Of a stretch of DNA of 64,000 nt, positions 9,590-17,542 are shown in pieces. The notes under the pieces were generated by a model. That model had not been told where the DNA came from and did no database searches. It was given only the letters and a program-made list of their open reading frames with translations. Origin of the DNA: Mesorhizobium sp. Root102. Lineage in GTDB: Bacteria; Pseudomonadota; Alphaproteobacteria; Rhizobiales; Rhizobiaceae. The stretch is taken from positions 250,620 to 314,619 of the forward strand of contig NZ_LMCP01000012.1 of assembly GCF_001425625.1 (NCBI RefSeq). The letters run 5' to 3'. The stretch's first letter is position 1. Every line of letters begins with the position of its first letter. Made by a program: the position numbers and the translations under genes.

Positions 9590-10684
9590 TCAAACGACGC
9601 GCTTCAAGTCTTTGTGCAGGTCGTTGTCCCAAGACGGCTGCGCGGACAGGGGTCCTGTCTTGTTCGCGTGATCCAGCAGATGGGGGTGGTCGCGGTGGCG
9701 CGTCGCCAACATCCGTTGCGCCGCTTCGATGATTTTGGGCGCTGGGACATTTGCGACCAGGCCGGTTGGACTTGCATGGCGGGATTCGACTACGTCCACG
9801 CAGTTCGAAAGCGGCCGCCAGCGCGCCATGCTGGCACCGCCACTGACGATTATCATCGGTGTCATCACCGTAGCCATCAGATGCGCCGTACCGCCTTCGG
9901 CGCCAATGTAGAGATCGGCAAACTCTCCGAGCGCAAGTAGAACGTCGCTGACATTGACGCCCTCGACCGTAGTGGAATCGACAAGCCGCAACTTCGGCAC
10001 GCGTTGGGCCAGTTCAGCCATATCGGGGCCATCACCAGGTGTTTTCACATAGATGAGGTTTGCCCCGTCGGCGATCATGCTGGCGGATACCGCGACAACC
10101 TGATCCGCGGTCAATCGCTTGCCGCCATCGCCATGCGCCGCGATGACGATCAATGGAGCATGCTTGCCGCCCGCCAGGGTCCTGGCCGCCGCCCGCGCGG
10201 CCGGGATGGGTTCCAGCCGATGGTCGAAAGGCAACCGTCTGCCGGCAAGACGCTCAATGAGGCGGTGGTAGCGCCATGCATTGCGCTCGGGCCGTGCTTC
10301 GGGTTTCTGACCGGGGCGCCAGGAAAGAGCGAAGCCCGGGAAGTTCGCTTCATAGGCGATGCCGCGGCCGAGCAGCGAGGCCCAGGTCTGGATCAGCCAG
10401 CGCCCCGAGATGCGGAAATCGACGACGGCCAACCGCTCCTTGCCCTTACGGTGGCTGGCCACCAATTGCATCAGAGGCGTCCGAACATTGATCGCATCGA
10501 CCAGGTGGTGGACATGGCGATTGAGCACATGCTCAAGGGTTGATGACCCGGTGGTTCCGTAGACGATAAAACTGTCGGGGAAAGCCGTTCTGGCGGCGCG
10601 CAAAGCCGGAATCCGGACCAGTCCGTCGCCGAACGCGTCGTTGCGGGAATACAAGATAATCGTCTCGTACCGAGCTGACAGCAT
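9590..10684 (-). CDS. Glycosyltransferase family 9 (heptosyltransferase-like)
   Basis: The 364-residue protein has two Rossmann halves. The N-terminal half has SRNDAFGDGLVRIPALRAAR, equivalent to the heptosyltransferase R-x-x-x-x-GD motif. The C-terminal half has LYIGAEGGTAHLMA, equivalent to the donor-binding G-x-D-T/S-G-x-x-H motif but with EGG in place of DTG. Likely role is sugar transfer in lipopolysaccharide core or a related glycan. GGGGGAGCGAGG precedes ATG 10684. The last codons (QPSWDND and beyond) lie in a dispersed rhizobial repeat, so the C-terminus is probably repeat-derived. Confidence 0.83.
   Translation of the reverse strand: MLSARYETIILYSRNDAFGDGLVRIPALRAARTAFPDSFIVYGTTGSSTLEHVLNRHVHHLVDAINVRTPLMQLVASHRKGKERLAVVDFRISGRWLIQTWASLLGRGIAYEANFPGFALSWRPGQKPEARPERNAWRYHRLIERLAGRRLPFDHRLEPIPAARAAARTLAGGKHAPLIVIAAHGDGGKRLTADQVVAVSASMIADGANLIYVKTPGDGPDMAELAQRVPKLRLVDSTTVEGVNVSDVLLALGEFADLYIGAEGGTAHLMATVMTPMIIVSGGASMARWRPLSNCVDVVESRHASPTGLVANVPAPKIIEAAQRMLATRHRDHPHLLDHANKTGPLSAQPSWDNDLHKDLKRVV
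9614..9659. repeat. Dispersed rhizobial repeat unit overlapping the GT9 gene end
   Basis: The segment starting GTCGTTGTCCCAAGACGGCT closely matches the left arm of the repeat at 27981-28055 (GTCGTTGTCCCAAAACCGCT). It is followed by a small dyad GACAGG-GGT-CCTGTC. Read on the minus strand it encodes the last residues of the GT9 protein. Confidence 0.7.
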
Positions 10685-10739
10685 GCCTCGCTCCCCCCAG
10701 GAGCTTGGTGGTGGCGGTGCCTGCTAGGCCGCCCGCCTT

Positions 10740-10784
10740 CGAGGTTCTGTAGGATTTCACCTCTAGCCTGTCAACGGAACCTCG
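10740..10784. repeat. Inverted repeat between GNAT and GT9 genes
   Basis: Perfect 8-bp arms CGAGGTTC / GAACCTCG 29 bases apart in the short gap after the GNAT stop. It has no T-run and may be an mRNA 3'-end structure or an operator. Confidence 0.4.
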
Positions 10785-10788
10785 CCGC

Positions 10789-11253
10789 TCAGGTCCGGGC
10801 AGTGGGATGACCAACCCGTCGGCGATCCTCCCACTCCGGCCGCAGTTGCGCCATGACCAGCTCGTCGCGGTGCACGCCTTTGAAAAAGGCGCTGCCGCGC
10901 GAAATGCCCTCAGCCGTGAAGCCGACAGCTTCGTAGGCGCGCCGGGCGCGATGATTGTCCGGGAAAAGGCCAATGCAGAGCCGATAGGCGTCGGTCTCGA
11001 CGAAAACCCGATCAACCGTCGCCGCCAGCAGCATTCTGCGGTGGCCTTGTCCTGGTGCACCGACGGCGATGCGCTTGACCAGCGTCACGCGCTCGGCAGA
11101 GGCCCATTGGCGAAGGATGACGAAGCCGATCGGCGCTGAACCGTCGACGCCGACAAAATAGGCATGACTGTCGTCGAAAAGGGTCTCGCGATGACGCGTT
11201 TCGTCCCAGCGCCCGACAAGGGCGTCGTAGCCCTCGCGCCGTTCGGTCGCCAT
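10789..11253 (-). CDS. GNAT-family N-acetyltransferase
   Basis: The 154-residue frame shows the GNAT fold: SHAYFVGVDGSAPIGFVILR (beta 2-4), VTLVKRIAV followed by the acetyl-CoA loop GAPGQGHRRML, and FPDNHRARRAYEAVGFTAEGI. The substrate is not predictable. The annotated ATG probably gives a truncated N-terminus: the same frame continues upstream as DFQLVRATENDLPFV, which is the usual first strand of this family, back to about 11301 just after the stop of the preceding gene. No ATG, GTG or TTG occurs in that extension; the codon where a start is expected is ATA at 11301-11299. Confidence 0.82.
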   Translation of the reverse strand: MATERREGYDALVGRWDETRHRETLFDDSHAYFVGVDGSAPIGFVILRQWASAERVTLVKRIAVGAPGQGHRRMLLAATVDRVFVETDAYRLCIGLFPDNHRARRAYEAVGFTAEGISRGSAFFKGVHRDELVMAQLRPEWEDRRRVGHPTART

Positions 11254-11308
11254 GACGAAGGGCAGGTCATTTTCGGTAGCGCGTACAAGCTGAAAGTCTA
11301 TGTGCGCC

Positions 11309-11764
11309 TTAGCCCGAGAAGCGTGGCGCCAGTTCCTCGATGCGGCGGATCATCGCCTGAAATTCCTCGGAGATGCGCTGGTGGAGCTTGACCGCGACCT
11401 CGGGGTATTCCTCCAGGATGCGGCGGAACATCTTGCGGCTGAGCCGGATCACTTCCGAATCGATCTCGGCCGACGCGCTGGTCAGCCGGTTGGTATCGGC
11501 GATCAATGCCAGCTCGCTCAGGATCGTGCCGGGGCCGGCCGTGCCTATCGGGATGCGTTCGCCATCGTGCTCCCGGTAGAGCACGATGCGTCCGCTGACG
11601 ACGATATAGGCCGAATCGGCCTCGTCGTCCTCGCGGTATAGCTTGTGGTTGGCGCTCAGCCTGGTGTTCTCGGCGCCGAAGGCGAGCAGGCGCAACTGTT
11701 CCTGCGTGAAGCCCTCGAAGAGCCTCACGGCGGACAGGATGCGGATGTCGTCATCCAACGCCAT
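11309..11764 (-). CDS. Cyclic-nucleotide-binding (Crp-like) protein without HTH
   Basis: A 151-residue protein made only of a cNMP-binding beta barrel: LFEGFTQEQLRLLAFGA, IVVSGRIVLYREHDGERIPIG, the phosphate-binding-cassette region GPGTILSELALIADTNRLTSA, then a C-helix. Full-length Crp/Fnr proteins have 80 more residues with a winged helix, which is absent. The protein may therefore act as a ligand-dependent partner or be a degenerate sensor. The Arg of the cassette is not in the canonical place, so cAMP binding is uncertain. The GNAT frame follows directly. Confidence 0.85.
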   Translation of the reverse strand: MALDDDIRILSAVRLFEGFTQEQLRLLAFGAENTRLSANHKLYREDDEADSAYIVVSGRIVLYREHDGERIPIGTAGPGTILSELALIADTNRLTSASAEIDSEVIRLSRKMFRRILEEYPEVAVKLHQRISEEFQAMIRRIEELAPRFSG

Positions 11765-11884
11765 CTAGCTGTGTCCCCGAACGGTCAGTCCAATCCCTCC
11801 TCTGCGGGTCGATCCAAACCCCCCTCCAACTGGATCGTACCCGAAAGCGGCCCCGCCCCGGCCGCTCATTGGATAATGAAATGT

Positions 11885-12568
11885 TTAAGGAACCAGCTTG
11901 TAGCCACCGCTTTCTGTCACAAGAATTTCCGCATTGGAAGGATCGCGCTCAATCTTCTGACGCAGCCGATAGACATGGGTTTCCAGCGTGTGCGTGGTGA
12001 CGCCGGAATTGTAGCCCCACACTTCCTCGAGCAGCACATCGCGCGTCACCACTTTCTGGTCGGCGCGATAAAGATATTTGATGATCGAGGCCTCCTTCTC
12101 TGTCAGTCGCACCTTGCCTCCGCGCGGGTCGAGCAACAGTTTCTGGCTGGGCTTGAAGGTGTAGGGCCCGACCGAGAATGTGGCGTCCTCGCTCTGCTCA
12201 TGCTGGCGCAATTGCGCCCGAATGCGCGCAAGCAGCACGGCGAAGCGGAACGGCTTCGTCACATAGTCGTTGGCGCCGGCCTCGAGACCGAGGATCGTAT
12301 CCGAATCGGTGTCGTGGCCGGTCAGCATGATGATGGGCGCCTTGTAGCCGCCCTTGCGCAGGATCTTCACCGCTTCGCGGCCGTCCATGTCGGGCAGCCC
12401 GACATCCATGATGAGCAGATCGATGAGGCCGCCGCGCGCCGCGGCGACACCTTTTGCCGCGGTCGATTCCTGCAGCACATCGAATTCCTCATAAAGGGAT
12501 AATTGCTCGACCAGCGTGCCGCGCAGGTCGTCATCGTCGTCGACGATCAGAATGGTGCGTGAAGTCAT
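11885..12568 (-). CDS. cenR: OmpR-family response regulator, CenR-like
   Basis: The 227-residue protein has a receiver domain (DDDDD at 10-14, phospho-acceptor Asp55 in LIMDVGLPDMDGRE, Lys in DYVTKPF) and a C-terminal OmpR winged helix ending in VTESGGYKLVP. The sequence pattern, including RAQLRQHEQSEDATF and VWGYNSGVTTHTLETHVYRLRQKIE, resembles the CenR envelope regulator conserved in alphaproteobacteria, recalled from family knowledge. No histidine kinase is adjacent, so it is an orphan here, which fits CenR. Confidence 0.85.
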   Translation of the reverse strand: MTSRTILIVDDDDDLRGTLVEQLSLYEEFDVLQESTAAKGVAAARGGLIDLLIMDVGLPDMDGREAVKILRKGGYKAPIIMLTGHDTDSDTILGLEAGANDYVTKPFRFAVLLARIRAQLRQHEQSEDATFSVGPYTFKPSQKLLLDPRGGKVRLTEKEASIIKYLYRADQKVVTRDVLLEEVWGYNSGVTTHTLETHVYRLRQKIERDPSNAEILVTESGGYKLVP

Positions 12569-12652
12569 GGATCAATCCGTTGTTTTGAAAAGAAAATTCA
12601 GTTGACCGCTGCCTGTTTATGCGGAAGCTGACCGGCACAACAGCCGATCACA

Positions 12653-13249
12653 GTGATTTGTTCCGTGGCACGATCATACAAGAAAAAACACGATCGCAAT
12701 GCAGCCGGCGCAATTTTGCGAAAAGGGCTGCGCGTGCTGACCGTGCGGGCCCGGCCCGGCCATCCAAGCCAAGGTCTGCTGCAGGCCGGCAAAACGGTGT
12801 TTGCGTGTGCGCTGGGGCGGGGCGGCATCTCGGCGGACAAGCGCGAAGGCGACGGCGCCACGCCGCTGGCCTCGATGCGGATACTGTCAGGATATTTCCG
12901 GGGAGACCAGTTCTCCAGCGGCCGCAAGACCCGATTGGCGATGACGCCGATCGGACCCGACCTGGGCTGGTGCGAAGTGCCCGACGATCGCAATTACAAC
13001 AGGCCGGTCAAGATTCCCTATGGCGCCAGCCACGAACGCATGCGGCGCGACGACCGGCTCTACGACGCCTGCCTAGTGCTCGACTGGAACCTGTCGCCAC
13101 GCCGGCGCGGGCGCGGCAGCGCCATCTTTTTCCATCTGGCGCGCCCCGGCTTCACGCCGACGCAAGGCTGTGTGGCCGTCACGGCGCAAACAATGGCGCG
13201 GCTGCTGCCGCTGCTGTCGGATCGGACTGTGGTGAGGGTGGTGAGGTAG
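12653..13249 (+). CDS. L,D-transpeptidase catalytic-domain (YkuD-like) protein
   Basis: Up to 198 residues. The C-terminal half has the YkuD-type active site FFHLARPGFTPTQGCVAV with His, Gly and the catalytic Cys, plus GRGGISADKREGDGATP near the N-terminus. Such enzymes cross-link peptidoglycan or attach proteins to it, but this short subfamily lacks a signal peptide and its substrate is unknown. The first start is GTG 12653; GTG 12665 and GTG 12734 (after AAAAGGG) are alternatives. The TAG stop lies inside a short GTAGGCA tandem repeat. Confidence 0.8.
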   Translation: MICSVARSYKKKHDRNAAGAILRKGLRVLTVRARPGHPSQGLLQAGKTVFACALGRGGISADKREGDGATPLASMRILSGYFRGDQFSSGRKTRLAMTPIGPDLGWCEVPDDRNYNRPVKIPYGASHERMRRDDRLYDACLVLDWNLSPRRRGRGSAIFFHLARPGFTPTQGCVAVTAQTMARLLPLLSDRTVVRVVR

Positions 13250-13266
13250 GCAGTAGGCAGTAGGGG
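13246..13266 (+). repeat. Short GTAGGCA tandem repeat
   Basis: GTAGGCA occurs twice in tandem, followed by GTAGGGG, across the stop codon of the YkuD-like gene. A related unit (ACTGCC followed by TATTCCC) lies in inverse orientation at 13283-13299, so the two could pair as a weak hairpin between the convergent genes. Confidence 0.5.
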
Positions 13267-13273
13267 CGCTGAC

Positions 13274-13534
13274 TTAATTTTCCCACTGCCTATTCCCTGA
13301 CCTTCGCGGCTGCTGCCAGCCGATGTCGAGAAGGCCGAGGCGGCCCATCTCACGGTCCATGGCGCGTGCGATGTCCTTGCGCCTGGCGCCGACGTCGCGC
13401 AGTTGCCGGTCCGAAAGGTCTTCGACATTCTGGTGCGGGAGATTGATCGCGACCCGGGCGTGACGCAGCCAGTCGAGGCTCTCGGCCAGCCAGTTCGGAC
13501 GGGGTTTGGACGAATTCAAAGCGATGATGGACAT
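13274..13534 (-). CDS. DUF1127 protein
   Basis: The 86-residue protein contains the DUF1127 (YjiS) block: WLRHARVAINLPHQNVEDLSDRQLRDVGARRKDI. These small basic proteins are abundant in rhizobia; some bind RNA and affect phosphate or carbon metabolism, but this member has no assigned role. The C-terminal tail overlaps the short repeat region. Divergent from a LysR gene. Confidence 0.85.
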   Translation of the reverse strand: MSIIALNSSKPRPNWLAESLDWLRHARVAINLPHQNVEDLSDRQLRDVGARRKDIARAMDREMGRLGLLDIGWQQPRRSGNRQWEN

Positions 13535-13551
13535 GGTGTGATCCGCGCTCT

Positions 13552-13568
13552 CCGGATATCAAATCCGG
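13552..13568. promoter_or_regulatory. Dyad in the DUF1127 / LysR intergenic region
   Basis: CCGGAT-ATCAA-ATCCGG is a perfect 6-5-6 inverted repeat 18 bases upstream of the DUF1127 start. It may be an operator; no family consensus was matched. Confidence 0.35.
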
Positions 13569-13615
13569 CTTGTTGATGTATCGATGACTGGATCATGCCA
13601 GATTGAAATCCCTGC

Positions 13616-13635
13616 GAGAAACGAGTAGTTTTCTC
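13616..13635. promoter_or_regulatory. Candidate autoregulatory LysR operator
   Basis: GAGAAA-CGAGTAGT-TTTCTC is a perfect 6-8-6 dyad ending 29 bases before the LysR start codon. LysR-type regulators usually bind dyads of this size near their own promoter. Confidence 0.4.
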
Positions 13636-13664
13636 TGGATCATCAAGTTTTATTTGAGGATAGC

Positions 13665-14585
13665 GTGGCCCGCCTTCTGCCAGGAACTCGCGCCTTGAGG
13701 ACGCTGGAAGCAGCGGCCCGGCACCTCAATTTCACCCGTGCCGCCGACGAGCTGGGCTTGACGCCAGCCGCCGTCAGCCACCAGATCAAGGAAATCGAGG
13801 ATCAGCTCGGACTGGTGCTGTTTACGCGCACCAGCCGCACCATCCGGCTGACCGAGGCTGGCACGGTGCTGTTCGAGGCCTCGATCGACGCGCTCGACCT
13901 GCTTGGCCGGGCCGTTTCGCGGGCGCAAAAGCTGACGCGCGGCACCGCGCTGCTGAAAGTGACGCTGGATGCACAGTTCGCGTCAAAATGGCTGATGCGG
14001 CGCGTCGACGATTTTCGCAAGCATCACCCCGCTATCGAGTTGCGATTCGACATCGCCTATGAAGTGCGGGATTTCGAACTCGATGACGTCGATGTCGGCA
14101 TCCGTTTCGGCGCCGGCAAATATCCGGGCCTGCGCGCCCACCGGCTGTTCGACAACATCCTCATTCCGGTGTGCAGCCCGAGCCTCTTGACCTCCGGTCC
14201 GCCGCTGCGCGAGCCGCGCGATCTTTTCAATCACACGCTTGCACATATCGAATGGTCGCGACAAGGCGTGACATGGCCGAACTGGCGGATGTGGATGGCG
14301 GCGGTCGGCGTCAACGATTTCGACGACAGCCGGACCGTCGTGTTCGGAAACTCCACGGACGCCGTCCAGGCAGCGCTCGACGGCAATGCCGTCGCGCTCG
14401 CCGATTTCGCCATGGTGGCGAACGACCTTTCCCAAGGAAGGCTGGTGCAGCCTTTTGAACTCGGCCTGCGGATAGCTCCCGAGTTCGCCTATTTCCTGGT
14501 CTATCCAGAGAGTGCGGCCGACGATCCGCGTATCGTCGCCTTCCGCGAATGGATTCTCGAGGAAGTCGCCAAGACGCGGACCTGA
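13665..14585 (+). CDS. LysR-type transcriptional regulator (GcvA-like)
   Basis: The 306-residue protein has an N-terminal winged helix (LRTLEAAARHLNFTRAADELGLTPAAVSHQIKEIEDQLG, about residues 9-47) and a periplasmic-binding-protein-like effector domain. The order and spacing are those of the GcvA/AmpR branch. The start is GTG 13665. The target is not evident; the divergent DUF1127 gene is the nearest candidate. Confidence 0.92.
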   Translation: MARLLPGTRALRTLEAAARHLNFTRAADELGLTPAAVSHQIKEIEDQLGLVLFTRTSRTIRLTEAGTVLFEASIDALDLLGRAVSRAQKLTRGTALLKVTLDAQFASKWLMRRVDDFRKHHPAIELRFDIAYEVRDFELDDVDVGIRFGAGKYPGLRAHRLFDNILIPVCSPSLLTSGPPLREPRDLFNHTLAHIEWSRQGVTWPNWRMWMAAVGVNDFDDSRTVVFGNSTDAVQAALDGNAVALADFAMVANDLSQGRLVQPFELGLRIAPEFAYFLVYPESAADDPRIVAFREWILEEVAKTRT

Positions 14586-14601
14586 CGATCGCGGGAAGCG
14601 G

Positions 14602-14959
14602 TCAGCTTGCCGCGGCGCCGAACCAGCCGATCACGGCGCCGATGATCAGCAGTACGCCAAGCCAGTGGCCGCTGTCGATGAGGGTCAGGTCCCAGCCGAA
14701 ATTCTCGTAGCGATGGTTGACCGAGAGCGTCGTGGCGACGAAGCCCAGCCAAAGCACGAAACCGATGACCAGGTCGGCAAGCAGTGTCGGCTCGCCACCC
14801 GTCATCGCGCCGACAACCAGGGCCATGATGTAGGCCATGACCAGTTCGGCGATGAAGCTGATGACGAAGGGCAGCGGCGATTTCTTCATCGTGGCCGGGT
14901 CAAGCTTTGCGGCCTTCAGCCAGGGCTCACGGCCAGCCAGTTTACTGCCGAAAATCCAT
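14602..14959 (-). pseudogene. Decayed DUF1761 membrane protein gene
   Basis: An intact 95-codon frame from ATG 14889 encodes the last three membrane helices of a DUF1761 protein (WLGFVATTLSVNHR, LIDSGHWLGVLL). Upstream, GGAGGGG precedes ATG 14959, which reads Met-Asp-Phe and then stops. Adding one T to the TTTT run restores Met-Asp-Phe-Ser-Ala-Val-Asn-Trp-Leu-Ala-Val, the usual family N-terminus. The PWLKAAKLDPAT segment follows in a third frame, so helix 1 is missing. One base loss plus an internal deletion explains this. A shortened protein from 14889 remains possible. Confidence 0.62.
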
Positions 14960-15010
14960 CAGCTTCCCCCTCCGATGCGGCTGTGATGGAACGCCTGTTC
15001 GGCGTTGGCG

Positions 15011-15667
15011 TCAAGCAAACCGCCAGACAGTCGTGCGCTTGACCAGGGAATCCTCCAGTGCCCGCGTGACTGCCACTTCATAGACCGCAAGCGGCTCCAG
15101 CCCCGCCTTCGGCATATATGACCGGCCGGGATCGCCGACGAGGATTTCGGCGCCACGCGCCTTCAGGGTTGCGAACCACGGCATCAGCCGGTCGGCGAAG
15201 GATTTGTCATAGAAAACGTCGCCGGCCAGGATCACGTCCCAACCCCCATCGGTGCCGATACAATCCGTGCCGAGAAATTCGATCGCGACATCGTTGGCCT
15301 CGCTGTTGAGGCGGATCGCGGTCGCGCAGAACGGGTCGATGTCGGTGGCTATCGCCCTGGCAGCACCTGCCTTGGCGGCGGCGATGGCGACGAGGCCTGA
15401 GCCGGAGGCGAAGTCGAGCACGCGCTTGCCCCGCACCGTGCCGGGATTGTCCAGGACATAGCGGGCAAGGCCCTGGCCGCCGGCCCAGGCAAAGGCCCAG
15501 AAGGGCGGCGGCAGGCCGATCTCGACCAGCTCGTCCTCGGTCCGCTGCCACAGATCATGCGCCTCGTCGGCAAGATGAAGCAGGATTTCGGGCACGTGCG
15601 GCGACGTCATCAGCGCCGTGTTGTCGAGAATGAACTGCTTCGCGCTGTTGGGCGTCAGCGCCGTCAC
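15011..15667 (-). CDS. Class I SAM methyltransferase, ETF-beta lysine methyltransferase (METTL20)-like
   Basis: The 218-residue protein starts at GTG 15667, whose bases overlap the stop of the EVE gene (GTGA), so the two are translationally coupled. It has the SAM motif VLDFASGSGLVAIAAAKAGA, the acidic strand ATDIDPFCATAIRLNSEAN, and ILAGDVFYDK, which resembles the LxxGDVFYD region of METTL20-type enzymes that methylate lysines of electron-transfer flavoprotein beta. Alternative: another small-protein methyltransferase of the same superfamily. A longer in-frame reading upstream overlaps the EVE gene and is rejected. Confidence 0.82.
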   Translation of the reverse strand: MTALTPNSAKQFILDNTALMTSPHVPEILLHLADEAHDLWQRTEDELVEIGLPPPFWAFAWAGGQGLARYVLDNPGTVRGKRVLDFASGSGLVAIAAAKAGAARAIATDIDPFCATAIRLNSEANDVAIEFLGTDCIGTDGGWDVILAGDVFYDKSFADRLMPWFATLKARGAEILVGDPGRSYMPKAGLEPLAVYEVAVTRALEDSLVKRTTVWRFA

Positions 15668-16089
15668 GGAGCCGGCGTCAAGCCGCCCATGCGGCAGACT
15701 TCCTTCCATTCGGCCGGCGTCACCGGCTGCACGGAAAGCCGCCCGAGCCGCACCAGCGCCATGTCGGCAAGCTTTGGATTGGCCTTGACCTCTTCCAGCG
15801 TCGGCGGGTTGGGCACATCCTGGACCGCGCGGATGTCGACGCATTCCCAGCGCGGGTCATCCGACGTGGTGTCGGGATGGGCCAGCGCGCAGACTTCGGC
15901 GATGCCGACCACGTTCAGTCCCTCGTTGGAATGATAGAAGAAGCCGAGATCGCCGACCTGCATCGCCTTCATGTTGTTGCGTGCGGCGTAGTTGCGCACG
16001 CCGTCCCATTGCGTGCCGGCCTTGCCCTTGGCCTTCAGCATCTCGAAGGAGAACTTGAATGGCTCCGATTTGAACAGCCAGTAGTTCAT
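15664..16089 (-). CDS. EVE-domain protein
   Basis: A 141-residue single EVE domain related to PUA/YTH folds: YWLFKSEPFKFSFEML, TQWDGVRNYAARNNMKAMQVGDLGFFYHS, and VVGIAEV. EVE domains bind modified bases in RNA or DNA. It is the upstream partner of the methyltransferase with a four-base overlap. This pairing with tsaD-gpsA-YciI nearby is common in the order. Confidence 0.92.
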   Translation of the reverse strand: MNYWLFKSEPFKFSFEMLKAKGKAGTQWDGVRNYAARNNMKAMQVGDLGFFYHSNEGLNVVGIAEVCALAHPDTTSDDPRWECVDIRAVQDVPNPPTLEEVKANPKLADMALVRLGRLSVQPVTPAEWKEVCRMGGLTPAP

Positions 16090-16120
16090 GTCCTTGCTCC
16101 TCCTAGGCTCTTTGTTTAAC

Positions 16121-16163
16121 GCAATTCCGGACGGAAAACCGTTTCACACTTTTCCTGGAATTG
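16121..16163. repeat. Dispersed palindromic repeat (CAATTCCGGACGGAAAACCG type)
   Basis: Arms CAATTCC / GGAATTG enclose GGACGGAAAACCGTTTCACACTTTTCCT. The core ACGGAAAACCGTTTCACACTTTT is shared with the units at 23674 and 24971. It lies between the EVE and YciI genes, right upstream of the EVE start. Confidence 0.8.
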
Positions 16164-16192
16164 CTTTAGCGTTCGCGCGCCGACGACCGGGA

Positions 16193-16489
16193 TTAACTAG
16201 CCGCCGGCTTGTTGAACGTCCAGTTCCACGGGCGGATTTCGACACTTTCGAACAGCCCGGCCTTGGCGTAGGGGTCGGCAGCCGCCAGGGCCCGAGCCGC
16301 TGCCATATCCGGAGCCTCGATGACGGCGAGAGTGCCGTTCGGCTTGCCGTCGGCGTCGAGGAAAGGACCGGCGAAGGCCAGCTTCCCTTCGCTGTTCAGG
16401 CCTTCGATGAAGACGACATGGGCGGGCCGGGTGTCGAGGCGTACCTGCAGGTTTCCTGGCTTGTCCTTGCAGATCAAAGCAAACAGCAT
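16193..16489 (-). CDS. YciI-family protein
   Basis: A 98-residue dimeric ferredoxin-like protein: MLFALICKDKPGNLQVRLDTRPAHVVFIE, LAFAGPFLDADGKPNGTLAVIEA and DPYAKAGLFESVEIRPWNW. The conserved His and Asp of YciI-like proteins are present. The biochemical role is unproven. It follows gpsA in a likely tsaD-gpsA-yciI operon. Confidence 0.9.
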   Translation of the reverse strand: MLFALICKDKPGNLQVRLDTRPAHVVFIEGLNSEGKLAFAGPFLDADGKPNGTLAVIEAPDMAAARALAAADPYAKAGLFESVEIRPWNWTFNKPAAS

Positions 16490-16525
16490 GATCGTTCTCC
16501 TGGTCGTTGAATCAAGTCGTGGGGA

Positions 16526-17542
16526 TCAATCGTTGGTTTCGGTCTTCAGCGGCCGGGTCATCAGAGCCGTCACTGCCTGCCGGATGGTGATGGTGCCGTC
16601 CAGTATCGCGGCGACGGCGGCAATGATCGGCGCGTCGATGTGGCGCTCGGTGGCGATGCGGGCAGCAATCGCCGCCGTCGGCACGCCCTCGGCCAGCGGC
16701 AATCCGGCCAGCGGTTTGCCTTGCCCGAGCGCCAGCCCGTAGGCGAAATTGCGCGACTGGGTCGACGAGCAGGTCAGCAACAGGTCGCCAAGGCCGGAAA
16801 GCCCCATCAAGGTCTCCGGCCTGGCGCCGAAGGCGGCGCCGATGCGGCGCAGTTCGACAAAGCCGCGCGTCACCATGGCGGCCTGGGCGCTGGCGCCGAG
16901 ACCGGCGCCGGTGACAGCACCTGCGGCGATGGCGAAGACGTTCTTCAAGGCGCCGCCGATTTCGACGCCGATCAGGTCGTCGCTCGAATAGCAGCGCAGG
17001 TTCTCGGCGGAAAAGCGGGCAGCGAGATCGGCAGCCAATGCCTCGTCGCGGGCGGCGACCACAACGGCCGTCGGCAGGCCGCGGGCGACATCGGTGGCGA
17101 AGCTCGGGCCGGACAAAGCGGCGACCGGATTTTGCGGCAGGATCTCTTCGACGATTGCCGACAACAAGGCGCCCGTGTCGCGCTCGATGCCCTTGGCGCA
17201 GAGAACCAGCGGGATACCGGTCGGCATATGGGCTTTGGCGACCGCCAGCGTTGCCCGAAGCGCTTGCGCCGGCGTCACCGCCAGCACGCAATCGGCGCCG
17301 GCAAGTGCCACCTTGATGTCGCTCGTCGCCTCGATGCCGGGCGCAATAGTGATGCCGGGCAGATAGCGAGGGTTCTCGCCACGCCCGATCGAAGCGACGG
17401 TTTCCGGGTCGCGCGCGAACAACCGGACCGAATGACCGGCGCGCAGCATCGCCAGCGCCAGCGCGGTGCCCCAGGCGCCGCCGCCGAGCACGCTGACACA
17501 CCAGCCGCTCTTGTCTGGACTGTTCATATCCTGGTCAGTCAT
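16526..17542 (-). CDS. gpsA: Glycerol-3-phosphate dehydrogenase [NAD(P)+]
   Basis: The 338-residue enzyme reduces dihydroxyacetone phosphate to sn-glycerol-3-phosphate for phospholipids. It has [15 protein letters not shown], the CAKGIE motif, [14 protein letters not shown], the catalytic Lys in [13 protein letters not shown], and [17 protein letters not shown] 17542 overlaps the tsaD stop (ATGA), so it is co-translated with tsaD. A longer upstream reading inside tsaD is not needed. Confidence 0.95.
   Translation of the reverse strand: MTDQDMNSPDKSGWCVSVLGGGAWGTALALAMLRAGHSVRLFARDPETVASIGRGENPRYLPGITIAPGIEATSDIKVALAGADCVLAVTPAQALRATLAVAKAHMPTGIPLVLCAKGIERDTGALLSAIVEEILPQNPVAALSGPSFATDVARGLPTAVVVAARDEALAADLAARFSAENLRCYSSDDLIGVEIGGALKNVFAIAAGAVTGAGLGASAQAAMVTRGFVELRRIGAAFGARPETLMGLSGLGDLLLTCSSTQSRNFAYGLALGQGKPLAGLPLAEGVPTAAIAARIATERHIDAPIIAAVAAILDGTITIRQAVTALMTRPLKTETND

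Noticed and set aside
15668..15844. Longer N-terminus for the methyltransferase
   Set aside because: It would lie inside the EVE gene in another frame and has shadow composition; GTG 15667 with stop overlap explains the start.
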